In this document: positions 43,038 to 54,270 of the stretch, piece by piece
How positions within the stretch are numbered: the first letter of the stretch is position 1
How the letters are laid out: each line of letters opens with the position of its first letter
Source: Coenobita brevimanus
Taxonomy: Eukaryota; Arthropoda; Malacostraca; Decapoda; Coenobitidae
Assembly: GCA_032717465.1 (NCBI GenBank)
Contig: CM064666.1
Location: 3,291,001 to 3,355,000 of the forward strand
DNA length: 64,000 nucleotides
Direction of reading: 5' to 3'
Notes under the pieces: model-generated
Database searches by the model: none
What the model was told of the DNA's origin: nothing
The model's input: only the letters and a program-made list of their open reading frames with translations
Made by a program: the position numbers and the translations under genes

Positions 43038-43380
43038 TTTTTTTTTTTTTTTTATGTGTCCGATTCTGGACATAGGCTTCACAGCCTGCTCTCAAGGCCC
43101 AGTAGTCCTCCTACATACCATACACATCTACATGTCACCACTTCGACACTAACACCCACCGTTCATATTGAATACATAGTTGGGCTGTCTCATACAGGAC
43201 TGGTGTATTGGTATTAGCAGGGGTATTTTTTCGACATGTCGGCGGGTCTTCTGGTAGATCAGTAAAGTCTGATTTTATGAAAATCAGATCCTTAAACTGT
43301 TCCCTGCCTCAGAGGGCATTTGAACCTGGGTCCGGTAGGACTGCAGGCCACCTCTCTACCGATCGAGCCACCGCCTCCCC
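43038..43380 (-). mobile_element. tRNA-derived SINE, copy 1
   Basis: About 340 bp on the minus strand. The head (43,380-43,300) has an A box TGGCTCGATCGGTAGAGAGG and a B-box-like GGTTCAAATGC. A ~250-bp body follows, ending in a poly(A) tail (T-run 43,038-43,053). The second copy at 46.8-47.1 kb matches along its whole length. Such elements are transcribed by RNA polymerase III and moved by a partner LINE. No clear target-site duplication was found. Confidence 0.85.
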
Positions 43381-43971
43381 TTGATTATTAGTCAAAGTCT
43401 CCAGTCTGATTACACTTTGCTATCGACTGAGCATGAAGAGATTATGGATATTTGTCAGGTTAGGGTAAATGGACTAGAGATATCCTACTGAGCTAACGAG
43501 AATACGGTCACAAGGGAAAGGTTACCAACAGCTTACACACCAGCATCCCGTTGATGAAGTAGCTCGCTCCTTCATGGGTCTTATCTCCTCGCCCCCTCGC
43601 CCGTCCTCGCTCCTCCATCCGTCCTCGCTCTTCCATCCCTTCGTCCTCGCTCCCTCGCCCGTCCGTCCTGCTCCATCACCTCTCCTCCCGTCCTCGCTCC
43701 CTCTCAGCACATCGGGTTCAGGGAAGCTGCGTGGTCAACGATGCATCTCCGCTCTTCTGTGCTCGCCTGTCAAAAAAACAATTTTCAAAACCTAATCTGC
43801 TTTTAGTGCTGTCTTATATCAAAGTAAAGCCACATATACAGGTTTAGGAAAAAAATATATGTATATGTACATTAGGTGTTTAGGTCTTTACTCTTCAAGA
43901 TTAATATTCAACCATTATTCAAAATTGAATTTTCTGTCTGTTACATTTGGCTAATTTCAGTTCCATTTCAG
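43381..43971. other. Unassigned, intron-like
   Basis: Contains a C/T-rich imperfect repeat of CTCGCTCC(A/C)TC-type words (43,590-43,710) and an AT-rich stretch that ends in a pyrimidine tract before the exon-like segment at 43,972. Confidence 0.35.
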
Positions 43972-44179
43972 GATCATCCAGTTACCTGTTTCATCGCTGA
44001 AATTACTGCTTCTGCTGCTGCTGTTACTGATGACGACGAGGACAATGACGATGCTGCTGCTGAAGATGCTGTCGCTCCTCCGTTGGTGGTGTATCGCCGC
44101 TCCGACAAACTCGTTTCCAACAACCAACAACGACAACCACAGACATGTCCGGCCGGACAACCATACAACCAACAACGAA
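43972..44179 (+). CDS. Candidate exon, Ala/Asp-rich then Gln/Asn-rich
   Basis: Preceded by CAGTTCCATTTCAG and followed by GAA/GTAAGC, both good splice-like borders. The phase-0 frame encodes 69 residues: DHPVTCFIAEITASAAAV, then an acidic DDDEDNDDAAAED run, then PPLVVYRRSDKLVSNNQQ. The mixture of hydrophobic, acidic and polar segments looks more protein-like than the repeats around it. No domain is recognised. It may be the best coding candidate of this cluster. Confidence 0.33.
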
Positions 44180-44640
44180 GTAAGCTAAGAGATGACCTAA
44201 GACTACCACGCCTAACTTTACCCGGCCTAGCAAGCCAACCTAGATGACCATAACTCTGCTGCCTAACCCACCTAAGCTTGCCCCACGACCCTCCCTGCTC
44301 CTGGCTACCCCCAACCCCCACCCCAGTCTGCCCTCCACCCTACCATCACTACACACCAGCGCGTCAACCTGTGGGGAAAAGATTAGGCCATATATGTATA
44401 AAAGATTAGTACATGTTAAAATTTGAAATTAATGCAATTAAAGTATTAATTACCTCGTTGAGTTTACACAAGGTTGTTCATATCAGAGATGTACATTTGC
44501 AACAACGATCATCGCAAATTTATACTCAATAATATTAGCAAATTAAAAAAATTATTGCATATACCTGTTGCTGAAGCTGCTGTGTTGACCCTTTAGTACG
44601 ATGACGCCTGTATAATTGTATTCTGGCTGCCTCTGACGGA
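44180..44640. other. Unassigned, intron-like or intergenic
   Basis: C-rich sequence (44,260-44,370) then AT-rich sequence. No supported gene. Confidence 0.3.
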
Positions 44641-44892
44641 TTAATTCAGATCAAGAAGGGTCCAACAGAAGGGATTAAAAGCAGCCTCTATCCATCCATT
44701 TTGGTGCTGGAGAGGGACACCATGTGGTGGCACTGATGGTACCAAAAGGATGGTGGGTTGCAGGACAGGGGTAACTTCAGCATCAATCCAATGGTTCATA
44801 CATGCATCTCTCGTAGTGAACGTGTTAATTCCTGCTTGATATTCACTCTTCACTGCTGCTGAACGTCGTGCCAGCGAGCGAAGTAGAGCCTG
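44641..44892 (-). CDS. Candidate terminal exon, unassigned
   Basis: On the minus strand a T-rich tract ending TTTTTTTCCAG is followed at ~44,892 by an open frame of about 83 codons ending in TAA at 44,641. It begins ALLRSLARRSAAVKSEYQAG and contains DACMNHWIDAEVTPVLQP and WIEAAFNPFCWTLLDLN at the C terminus. Composition is balanced with no simple repeat, and the acceptor-like border sets the start. I do not recognise the family. A CpG-rich patch ~1.1 kb upstream on this strand (45.96-46.16 kb) could be its promoter. It could also be a fragment of an unrecognised mobile element. Confidence 0.33.
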   Translation of the reverse strand, partial: QALLRSLARRSAAVKSEYQAGINTFTTRDACMNHWIDAEVTPVLQPTILLVPSVPPHGVPLQHQNGWIEAAFNPFCWTLLDLN

Positions 44893-45959
44893 GAAAAAAA
44901 TGCTGAGTTTAGCTAATTTGTGGAGACGAAGACTGAGGCGAAATAAGATTACTATGTCATTTATCTTACTGAGACTTATTTAGCTATAGCTTTTTTTATT
45001 CTGCCACTGATAAATAGGCTGTCAAACATCGAAAATCTGGGCCAAAATTTGACAACTAACATACTACCCAGAAATCATTTTTAACCTTTTCGATTCTGTG
45101 ACTTCTGACTTTTGGTTCATGCTGCCTACAGACGATTTTATTAAACATAGAACTTGTAATAGTGAAGGGGTTAAGGCTATATTAAACCCCTTTCGATCAT
45201 AATTTAGGCCGATTTAAATAGTTTGGAAATAGCGAGAAAATAGGCAAAATACGCTATATCGAAGGGGTTAATTGCAGTATCGAAGGCATGTCAGTGATAA
45301 AGATCCTATATTAAACCCTTCCAGTCTGATATCAGGCAACCACCAGACGATTTTATTCAGCTTAAAGGATCTCTCGCAGTTAAAGGATTAATGAAGGCTG
45401 TGTCTAACCCCTCAAGTTCGAAAAAATAATCCTTACATTTTGAAAACATATCCCTAGTTACAGAAAAATAGCATAATTCTTTTAATTCTTAAAAATAAGG
45501 TAAATGCGGTTGTCTTCAGATGCGAGGAATAATATCAGATAATTCGTCATCGGTTCACTGGGGTTAACGGGAGGATTTAGTCACGATCAGGCACCAACAT
45601 ACGTGGCCTATTGCCAGTCTTACTGTTTGTGGCAGAGTAGGAAAAATTCTTACTGTAAAACTATGTAGATTAAAAATGAATTAGGCAGACAGCAGGCAGT
45701 AATGAGGACAAGAGTCTTGGTATTGGCAGCATTGATATTTCACTAAGTTGAAAATACAGTCTACCGGCTTCCTTCACCTCACTGGCAGACATATTGCAAA
45801 GACTGGTAAAATTCCTTAGAATATCTGGCTATTTCTTAAAAAAAAAAAAAAAATAATGGAAATTAAATTAGAGCTTCTTTTCCGCCGAAAACCACCAAAA
45901 ACTTGGAAAATAAGTCACGCTTGAAATAATTCACTTTTAAATTCCCTTAACAGACCTGA
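44893..45959. other. Unassigned, AT-rich
   Basis: A degenerate motif GAAGGGGTTAA/AAACCC(C/T)TT recurs (near 45,165, 45,183, 45,258 and 45,312), hinting at an old dispersed or tandem repeat. No coding similarity. Confidence 0.3.
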
Positions 45960-46160
45960 AATGGAGAGGAAAAATCGCCAAAGTCATCAGCTGGGCAGGT
46001 GGAGCTGGGAGGTCCGTCCTGTAGGGCGTCTGGGGTTCAAATGAGAGCCAGTGGTCGCCGCAATAACGTCATCAGCTTGGTTGGTTCACTGCACCGCCGC
46101 CAGGACCACACCCGCCTACCCAGCCCCGCCTCCGCTTGTTTTCCGCCATTTTAAGGTCAG
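45960..46160. promoter_or_regulatory. CpG-rich promoter-like patch
   Basis: An isolated GC-rich, CpG-containing stretch within AT-rich DNA. It holds AATAACGTCATCAGC (CRE-half-site-like) near 46,063-46,077, CCCGCC/CCGCC boxes, and CCGCCATTTT at about 46,144-46,153, which matches the YY1-type motif often found at transcription starts. Direction is unclear. A minus-strand exon candidate lies at 44.6 kb and a plus-strand GTCAGT donor-like sequence follows at once. Confidence 0.28.
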
Positions 46161-46814
46161 TTTATGCTATTATTACTACTTCTAGTGCTATATTCCTATA
46201 TTATTTTTGTATAATTAATACAGCTGACTTAGATCTCGTGCAAATCATATCCTGGGTTAAATAATGGGATCACATTGCCTTGAAACCAGTGTTACGAGTC
46301 GAACTCCATCCTGTACACTTTTCCATACGTATGTTAATTCCCAAGCTTATGATTCTTCTTTCTATATTATTTGCTGTTGAATAAATTATGCCCTACCAAA
46401 TTACTGATACTAAGTTAAACAGATAAAGTTAATAAGCTTCGTTTCACCCTAGTCTTCGAAGCCTCATATTTGGATCGTTATCTCAGTACTGTTTTACTCT
46501 CTTGATCTCCATTCCTAACTCTATAAAACTAGGCCGTAAGAGCATATGTCTCGGACATACTTCTAGGGCATTCTTCTAGAGCATATTTCTTCCCGTACTG
46601 TCATAAGGTGTGATTTTAATATATAGATTATTTTGAAACATTTTTAGAGAGATAGTACTGTCTTAGATATTTTATACAAGCATTCCTATTGTGCTGGGCC
46701 TTTTCTTCTTTATTCTAGGTAACTCAAAACTATTTTCTAGAGCTTAGATAGAGTCCTAGGAGCCTGATAGTGTTAATACTGGTACCATTAACCCGGTCAT
46801 CGTCGGGACAACTC
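46161..46814. other. Unassigned, AT-rich
   Basis: No supported feature. Confidence 0.35.
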
Positions 46815-47141
46815 TTTTTTTTTTTGTCCGACTCTGGGCATAGGCTTCACAGCCTGCTATCAAGGCTCAGCAGTCCTCCTACATACCATGCACCTCTACA
46901 TGTCACCACTTCGGCGCTAACACCCACCGTCCATATTGAATACATGCTAGGGCTGTCTCATACAGGACTGGTGTATTGGTATTAGCGGGGGTATTTTTAC
47001 ATGTCGGCGGGGCTTCTGGTAGATCAGTAAACCCTGATTTAATGTAATTCGAATCCTTAAACTGTTCCCTGCCTCAGCGTGGATTTGAACCTGGGTCCCT
47101 TGGGACTGTAGCCCATCTCTCTACCGATTGAGCCACTGCCT
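46815..47141 (-). mobile_element. tRNA-derived SINE, copy 2
   Basis: Same family and strand as 43,038-43,380. A box near 47,135-47,116 (reverse complement of CTCTCTACCGATTGAGCCA), B box near 47,092-47,081 (reverse complement of GGATTTGAACCT), and poly(A) tail as a T-run at 46,815-46,825. Small differences from copy 1 are spread throughout, so neither copy is brand new. Confidence 0.85.
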
Positions 47142-47212
47142 AATCAACATCAGGTTATTTTAAGCAGAGTGAGTGAAAGTGGTCTAACAGTGAGGATGTT
47201 TGTGGGTACTTG

Positions 47213-47214
<2 letters not shown>

Positions 47215-47275
<61 letters not shown>
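47215..47275. repeat. (GT)n microsatellite
   Basis: An uninterrupted ~60-bp GT tract. The sequence that follows (47,350-47,520) has one short exon-like piece, ACAG/CACCAGGGCC...GGAG/GTATGC (47,371-47,427), too small to support. Confidence 0.95.
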
Positions 47276-47561
47276 CGATACGTGTATGTGTCTGTGTTAA
47301 ATCATGGTATAGATGTGTTATGTTTATACTGTGTCGATGGAATTTCACAACATGATCTCTATCCCCAACAGCACCAGGGCCTGAACCACAACACAACCAT
47401 CAACACAACCACTCTCATCACCCAGGGAGGTATGCGCTCTAGGAACACATCCAGTGGGGGAGAAGTAGCCTGTTTGGAGGGTCTTGTTCTCGTCACGCAT
47501 ACCCTCTCACCCAACGGATGGAGGTATAGTGTATGTTGTTTTTGTGTATGTTGTTTTTGTG

Positions 47562-47623
<62 letters not shown>

Positions 47624-47636
47624 GTGTGTGTGTGTA

Positions 47637-47687
<51 letters not shown>

Positions 47688-47812
47688 GTGAGTGTGTGTG
47701 TGTGTGTGTAAAGTGAGTGTGTGTGTGTGTGTGTAAAGTGAGTGTGTGTGTGTGTGTGTGTAAAGTGAGTGTGTGTGTGTGTGTAAAGTGAGTGTGTGTG
47801 TAAAGTGTGTGT

Positions 47813-47872
<60 letters not shown>

Positions 47873-47875
47873 TGG
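47562..47875. repeat. (GT)n with AAAGTG interruptions, then (GA)n
   Basis: GT tracts are separated at intervals by GTAAAGTGAGTG words that are themselves repeated, and end in a ~53-bp GA tract. Confidence 0.93.
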
Positions 47876-48530
47876 GAGGTGCATATGTTAAAGAATGATA
47901 CAGTATACTGTATAATTATGTCAATGGTGTAAATGACGATGGTATGGTGTAAAACTGTGTTTGTGTGCGTGTATGAGAGACAGACAGAGATAGAAATGGA
48001 GATAGACAGCAATAGAGACAGAGACACAGCGAAACATAAAGCCAGTGAATTTGGCAGAGTAGAGCTGCACACCGTACCTCACACCAAGGAGGTCTGGCTG
48101 CAACTGATGTCTTTCTCGCTGCCACACTGGCACACTCGCCCCGACTCCACTCTGACCCCAACTCGGAGGATTTTCCAGTCTATTCTCCCTAATTTGCTTG
48201 TAATTCCACCAGATTTTCTACTATCGGGTAATACACTAGCGATAAATTAATGTTTTTAGAGGGTTTTTGATAATTTGGTAAAGTTATTGCGTTATGTATG
48301 CTGTACGATCGAGTGCCTGAAAGATTGTTTTGCCAGACGTACAACGGAAGGTTGGATCAATAGTTAACGTATTTTTTACTGTTTATATTTATTTAATGGG
48401 TAGTTTTTGTCCCAGCACAGCACACCATATCACCACACACACAATACATGCATCACAACACACCCCAGCACACCACAACAGGCGATGCAGCTGTCAGGTC
48501 ACATAACCATCATTAAACGCCCCCTATCTC
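47876..48530. other. Unassigned, with a possible exon fragment
   Basis: A plus-strand frame through 48,030-48,170 reads SEFGRVELHTVPHTKEVWLQ and beyond without stops until 48,250. It starts within GA/CA-rich sequence and has no clear acceptor. No family recognised. Confidence 0.25.
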
Positions 48531-48538
48531 CCTACAGG

Positions 48539-48673
48539 AGGACGGTGGACTTCAGGAAAGGGAAAATTCAGCCTGCAGTCCACTGGGATCACGTACAGAC
48601 CAACCTACGACCACAAGAACAGCAGGAGCAACAGCAACAAGGGGTGATTAAATCGAAGTCTACGAGTGTGTAA
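48539..48673 (+). CDS. Candidate terminal exon with Gln-rich end
   Basis: CCCCCTATCTCCCTACAG is a strong acceptor-like sequence at 48,521-48,538. Two frames stay open after it: one encodes RTVDFRKGKIQPAVHWDHVQ then a Gln-rich end with stop at 48,671-48,673, the other EDGGLQERENSACSPLGSRT ending earlier. AATAAA at about 48,770 could be a polyadenylation signal. No domain is recognised. Whether it belongs with the exon-like cassettes upstream is unknown. Confidence 0.25.
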   Translation, partial: RTVDFRKGKIQPAVHWDHVQTNLRPQEQQEQQQQGVIKSKSTSV

Positions 48674-48856
48674 TTGATTTTATTACAATCTGATAAATGG
48701 AATACACCACAGAGTAACATTCATTGCACCCTCAGTAGCGTAGGAACCCGAGGAAAGGATATTAAAGACAATAAATTTAACCTAGTTACCCCTTTATTAA
48801 TCATAGAAAACGGTTGGACCGGAAATTTTGGGGGGAACTAAAATATTTTGACTTCC

Positions 48857-48858
48857 CG

Positions 48859-48901
<43 letters not shown>

Positions 48902-48948
48902 ACGACACATGATATCCGAAGCAGTGTCGATCATAGCTAAAGATGCAG

Positions 48949-49018
<70 letters not shown>
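48857..49018. repeat. (ATC)n and (GT)n microsatellites
   Basis: An ATC tract (~48,859-48,900), a short spacer, then a GT tract (~48,952-49,017). Confidence 0.95.
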
Positions 49019-49023
<5 letters not shown>

Positions 49024-50559
49024 GGTGGCGATGACTTGTCGGGGTAGAAGTTATAACAGTGAAAGCTGACCTGGCAGCTTAGTTTTTTGTATGACGTAGA
49101 CCAGATTACTTGGCCTGTCACTCTGGTCTGGCTCCTCTCTATCGAGGCAGGTAGTGTTCTTATGGTATTATACAGTGTCCCAGAATTTATTTTGGGATGT
49201 TTTATTTTTCCGAGACCCATCAGTTGTGCTCCGTATATTCTATCAGTCCAACTTTGTCTTGACTTCAGTACAGTTAGTCCTTTTGATTATTATTGATAAA
49301 TCTTTAACTTTACGTGTTTTCGTAAAATCTAGCCAATCTGACCTTTTTTCGATAAATCCAGAAAGTCAGGTATTCAAAGACACCATTTTGTCGTACATGG
49401 GGGTCAATAACACTCAAAACTCGTAACAAATTTTATTGGTTACAGTTACTCGTACATCTGAATGTAATGACTTAATAATTACATGTTGAATTATGGCTCA
49501 CGTTTTCGCTAAGTAATTAATAGACTCAGATCTATCCCTAACAACTGAGGCTCACATAGGCTTCAGAGACTTGAACTGAGTAAAGACTAGCATAAGTTAG
49601 ATGCCTCTTTCCTGATATAAAATACATCACTATAACTAAGCTCTTCTAGCCTTGGATCCCTAAATGTTAGACTTATTCACATGGTTTAGTGTGGATATAA
49701 GGTATTGTACATATTCCCGTTGTCTGAGACTCCCTAACACCTCTTTCTTGCCTGTTTTGCGTATTACACATTAAGATACACCAATAACATAAGCAGAAAT
49801 AATCTTAAGAAAAAGATGCTACAAGGAATAGTGCCAAGATGAAGTTTCTGCAATGTAAGATTAAATAACTAAAGCTAGCACTGATTTGAACTAATACACA
49901 TCTGGTCCACAGGTCGTGCTGGAGTCTGCTGCCTTGCCACACTGGTCATACCCTGCTGAAGTTTGGTCTGCCCTGCCGTGAGAAGCCTGACTGTGGTGTG
50001 GTGTCATCCCCTACCCTGAGATGCCTGGTGGTGGTGGTGGTGTGATCTGCCTTGCAAGTCGAGTCGCTCCCCTCCAGGATGTTCTGTGGCCAATTGCTAC
50101 TTTTGAATGTATATTTTATATTGCTGTATCTATTAATGTATTCTATACTGAAGTATTAATAATGAAAACAAATTTTCTGCCTTGTTTCCTTACCTTTTTC
50201 ATTTTAGGTGGTTTTAAAACTTACATTTTCCTATAATGAGCATTATAACGTGTGGTTTTACGAGAAACTTTGACTCTTGCTTAAGTTATATAAAACAATG
50301 GAATAAAAAGCTTACAAAACCATGGAATAAAAAAAAAACACAGGAAGAAAAATTGAGGGAAGTGAGAAAAAAAATATTAACCATGTAAAATTTTAAAAAT
50401 ATATATATATAAAAAATGAAATAGGGCAAATAAGAGATTTTCAAGAAAAGAAAAATATTTTTTGGCACTTTTTTTTTTTTTTGCCTATCGACCATTGAGG
50501 CAGGAGCCCCTGGTCATTAAGGCAAAAATATGTATGTATATACATTGACACATATATAC
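49019..50559. other. Unassigned, AT-rich
   Basis: No supported gene. A segment at 49,975-50,055 (CTGCCGTGAGAAGCCTG, then GTGGTGTGATCTGCCTT) recurs at 60,385-60,450 and 60,610-60,652, so it is part of a dispersed repeat. Confidence 0.35.
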
Positions 50560-50720
50560 ATATATATACGAACATATATATATACATACATACATACATA
50601 CACACATCCATGCATATGAACGTACACATTTTCATGCACACGTACATATATATATATAATAATTTTTATTTTATTATTATTTTTTTTTTTTTTTATTTTT
50701 TATTAAAAAAAAAACTTTAT
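50540..50720. repeat. AT-rich low-complexity with (CATA)n
   Basis: CATA/TATA tetranucleotides (~50,545-50,605), then T- and A-rich runs. The end of the minus-strand LINE D may lie at the T/A-rich run near 50,680-50,715. Confidence 0.8.
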
Positions 50721-52855
50721 AATAATCAAAAATACCTAATCTAAATACCCTAAAACTAACCACCTAATAGACAAATCGCTAACCTATACTAAATCCTAAG
50801 AGACAAATAACTAGACCTACACTAATGGTAAAAAAGCCTTGACCAAGAGAACACCATCGACTGCAGATATGTAATGCCTTTCTACATTGAATACCTGCAC
50901 TCATCACCTGGTGACTGTCAGTCGAGGCACAACCTAATATAGTGGACATCAATATATGAAAGGGAATCAGACGAGTCAGGAACATTTCCATATACGTCAG
51001 CTGTCGGCCCTAATTAGAATAACTTAAGCAAGATGGTATAATGTATTTACATAATATGTACAAAAAGTGAAGAACCTCGCCCAACAGACCACCATCGACT
51101 GCAAGTGCCCAATACCTTCCTATATTGCACACTTGCACTCATCAGCTGGTGACTGTCAGGCGAGGAACTTTGCTTAATGTAGGGGACATCTATATTAGAA
51201 ATAGATCGGTGGGTGGAGGAACTATTTCAAATATGTCAACTGTCAACCCTAATTAACAGTACAATATATACATATTTACCGTTGATAAAAACCATAACCA
51301 TACAGTAAAAAAGTCACATCACTCTGATCAGTCCGGTCTCTCTCAAGAAAGCCATCAATTTATCAGTCATAACAATGTCCCCATCACCCAGGATGGTGGA
51401 AAGGGTGAAGGGGACGTCTGCTTCGCCACAGTAATTTATAAGTGAAGCACGTTCACGAATAAATCGCCGACAGCGCAGGATGATATGACTGATAGATAAT
51501 ACCGCATCACAAATGTCACAGTGCGGTGGGAATCGTCTTTCCATATAAGGTTTCCTGTGAGTAAGTACGGTGGCATTGAGCCGTAGCCGTGCCAATACTT
51601 TTTCTTCAAGGCGACTGGGACGCTTGGCAGTGGCCCAGTCGCCCAGGTACGGCTTACACGTTCGAATATTTAGTCTGGTCCACTGACCTTGCCACAGAAG
51701 ATTAATTGATTTCTTTCCGAGAGAGAGACTCGACCGTAGATCACGAGGAACGTCCCAAGTCTCCCAGAGCTCTACAGCCGACTTTGCAAGTAAGGCAGCC
51801 TGCTCATTGCCGTAGATACGACAATGACCAGGAACCCAGATCAGCGTGAATGACTTGTTGCATGAATGCAACTTATTAACGATGCGGCCCTGGATCTCGT
51901 GAGAGTCCATAGTACAAGATGCAATTGCCTGAAGGGCTGATTTTGAATCTGAAAATATGACAAATGAGTCATGCCTAGAATTGAGAGCATAGTCTATGGC
52001 TTTGTCAATAGCAAAAAGTTCGGAGGTAAACACAGATGTATGAGTCGGCAACCGAGACCTGAGGGCACATTCAGTCGACCACACACTTGCACCCACACAT
52101 TCACTCGACTTGGAGCCGTCGGTGTACAATTGATGGGACTCCAAGTGACGAACGATGATGTTACGAAACAAGTGGTGGACCTCCGCCGCCGGTGCCTTGG
52201 CCTTTGGTGCTGGGAGCCATGTAACATCAACAGTAAAGCCGGGTGGCTCCTAAGGCGCTATATTTTTAAGCACCAACTTGTCACAGTCACTGGGGTCCAC
52301 ACCAAGCTCCTGAGTCAGTAAGTGGAGGCGAACGGCAAGTGGCCAACGCACCCCCCGCATGAGATGGTGATATTGACGCTGGGGGGTACAGGCCACATTG
52401 CCGATATTACTTTTCCTATATGTTCGTATGACATACGAACAGGCCAGCTGGTCACGGCAAATACGGAGGGGAGGCACATTCGCCTCCACTTCCATACGAG
52501 CTACACGGGTACACCGGACGGCTCCAAGACACATTCGCAAACATTTATTCTGCAACACATCCAATCCTTTCAGCGTGATATCGAATGCCGACCCATACAC
52601 CTGTGCGCCATAGTCTAGCTTCGATCGAATAAAGGACTTATACACCATTAATAAAGATTTTCTGTCGGCACCCCATGTAGTACCTGCTAGGTACTTGAGG
52701 ACATTTAACAGTTTATGACAACGAGCAAGCAAAATATTAACGTGAAGTTTAAAATTCATTCTGCGATCAAAGTGGATTTGGCACCCTAAACGGCTAAAAT
52801 ATGTACCCGAATCGATTGCGTTGTTAAAGGTAAGCAGGTTCCGCGTCGAGCCTTA
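50720..52855 (-). mobile_element. LINE family D (I-clade-like) with RNase H domain
   Basis: Minus-strand, 5'-truncated element. The upstream frame (52,855-52,250) covers the end of the RT and the thumb: GCQIHFDRRMNFKLHVN, LDYGAQVYGSA and LDVLQNKCLRMCLGA. It ends at an in-frame TAA near 52,250, and the frame of the same protein goes on to the RNase H. That domain (52,171-51,314, first ~150 residues) shows YTDGSKS, SELFAIDKAID, FSDSKSALQAI and WVPGHCRIYGNEQAALLAK. The last motif normally carries the fourth catalytic Asp (NExAD) but here reads NEQAA, so that residue is missing. A C-terminal CCHC-like knuckle follows (CDICDAVLSISHIILRC). The 3' UTR holds a tandem duplication (see 50,840-51,220). 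Confidence 0.85.
50840..51220. repeat. Tandem duplication in the LINE D 3' UTR
   Basis: Two diverged copies of a segment with ACCATCGACTGCA, TGCACTCATCA and CTGGTGACTGTCAG, offset ~239 bp (near 50,852 and 51,091). Confidence 0.75.
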
Positions 52856-54110
52856 TATAATCAGAAGAGTGTCTGGAGACGAGCGGAAAGAGAGACAAGA
52901 GTTAGCAAAAATTAAGTGGTCCCTAAATACCTGGCGCCACGCCTTTGCCCTTGCTGCCTGGCAGTGCCTGCCCATAACTGCTTGTAGTGGGTGAGGGAGG
53001 AAGGGCAAAGGGATGGGGCAACTATAGCAATGACCAGTGGAGACAAAGCCGTGCACATAAATACTGCGCTACTTCATAAATAGCAAACCCAGTGAGGCCA
53101 GTTTCAGAGAACGACCTTTTCAGAACGCAACGTGAATTTCATAATTGTCTGAAGTGGAACAGTATTTTTTTCCACAACAGTACCAACGGTGCTCACAGCC
53201 TCAATACACACGCACGGCCATCTTGGATCCCAGATGCCAGCTAGGTATTTTGGAAGCGAATCTTTGGACTTAGTAAACTCTGGAGATGGTAATGAAAGCT
53301 TTGAGGTGCAAGTTATTATTCTTTACTTAGTAAAGAAAACAAAGGTCGAGACACTGAATACACAGGACAACATCGCCCACAAAATGGGTATTTTATAATC
53401 AGTATAATCAATGCTGGCTTTGACTTAATATAGGTGGTCAGTATATTGTGCTCTGCAGTCTTGTGTGTTGTGGGGACGGCTTTTGTGATGAGCTATGACA
53501 TTTGATTGCTTCTCTAACTGGCTACTCAGCCGTGTGATCAGTGGACATAAATAAAAAATTAAACAATACAATGATATACAGCTAAGCTTAAAAAAGGTTA
53601 TGGGAATTCTCCACCATGCAATCAATGGACCTAAATTAAAGCCTATATTATAAAGCTATGCATGAAGAAGGTTGTGGGAAGTAGATAATGATGCACGATA
53701 GACACTGGTAATGTTCACTGAGCCGTGCCCGCAACACACAAAAATTGGGTGGCGTAATATATGGACCACCTTGTATAATGAGAGGCCGTAAGTGTGTGCT
53801 GACTCACAAACTTGCCATCAATGCCCCGTCATAACTATTATTGTGTCTTGTAGGAAGCACAAAGAAAACAGGCCACAGAATATCTCCTTGTCACTTGTTC
53901 CTCCTACACAAACATACACTCCTTTCACTTTAACTTGGCGCAGAGTTTCATTTAAAGCCTACGAGAATGTCACGCATATCAGCAGCAGAAACAGCCAATA
54001 CTACAGTTTTACATCCTTTCCACAGCACTCATTCGTGACTAGTATCATATTCTAGTGATAACTATCGCTACTACTCGGCAAACCGTATGGAAACTCTTTA
54101 TAAGCTATCT
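52856..54110. other. Unassigned intergenic sequence
   Basis: No supported gene. CACTTTAACTTGGCGCAGAG at 53,930-53,949 resembles the MITE left end, and AGGCCAAGTTAGAATGA at 55,000-55,016 resembles its right end. A longer relative with inserted LINE B sequence could span between them, but this is weak. Confidence 0.3.
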
Positions 54111-54116
54111 GTCTAT

Positions 54117-54270
54117 CCATCTATCTATAGCCAGACGACTTAATCCCGTAAGAGGTGGCCACAAACAAGTCGCCTCTATGCCACCATGTCCCCTGTCATT
54201 ATGCATCACTCCCCCTAATTCACACACACACTCTCTCATATACATCCCAACTCCATCCTGCACTTATAAG
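54117..54270 (-). mobile_element. 3' end fragment of LINE family B
   Basis: Minus-strand 3' UTR ending GTCGTCTGGCTATAGATAG next to a TATC-type tetranucleotide run (54,105-54,128 on the plus strand). It is truncated at nearly the same point as the copy at 11.2 kb (plus-strand CATCCCAAC). Confidence 0.72.
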
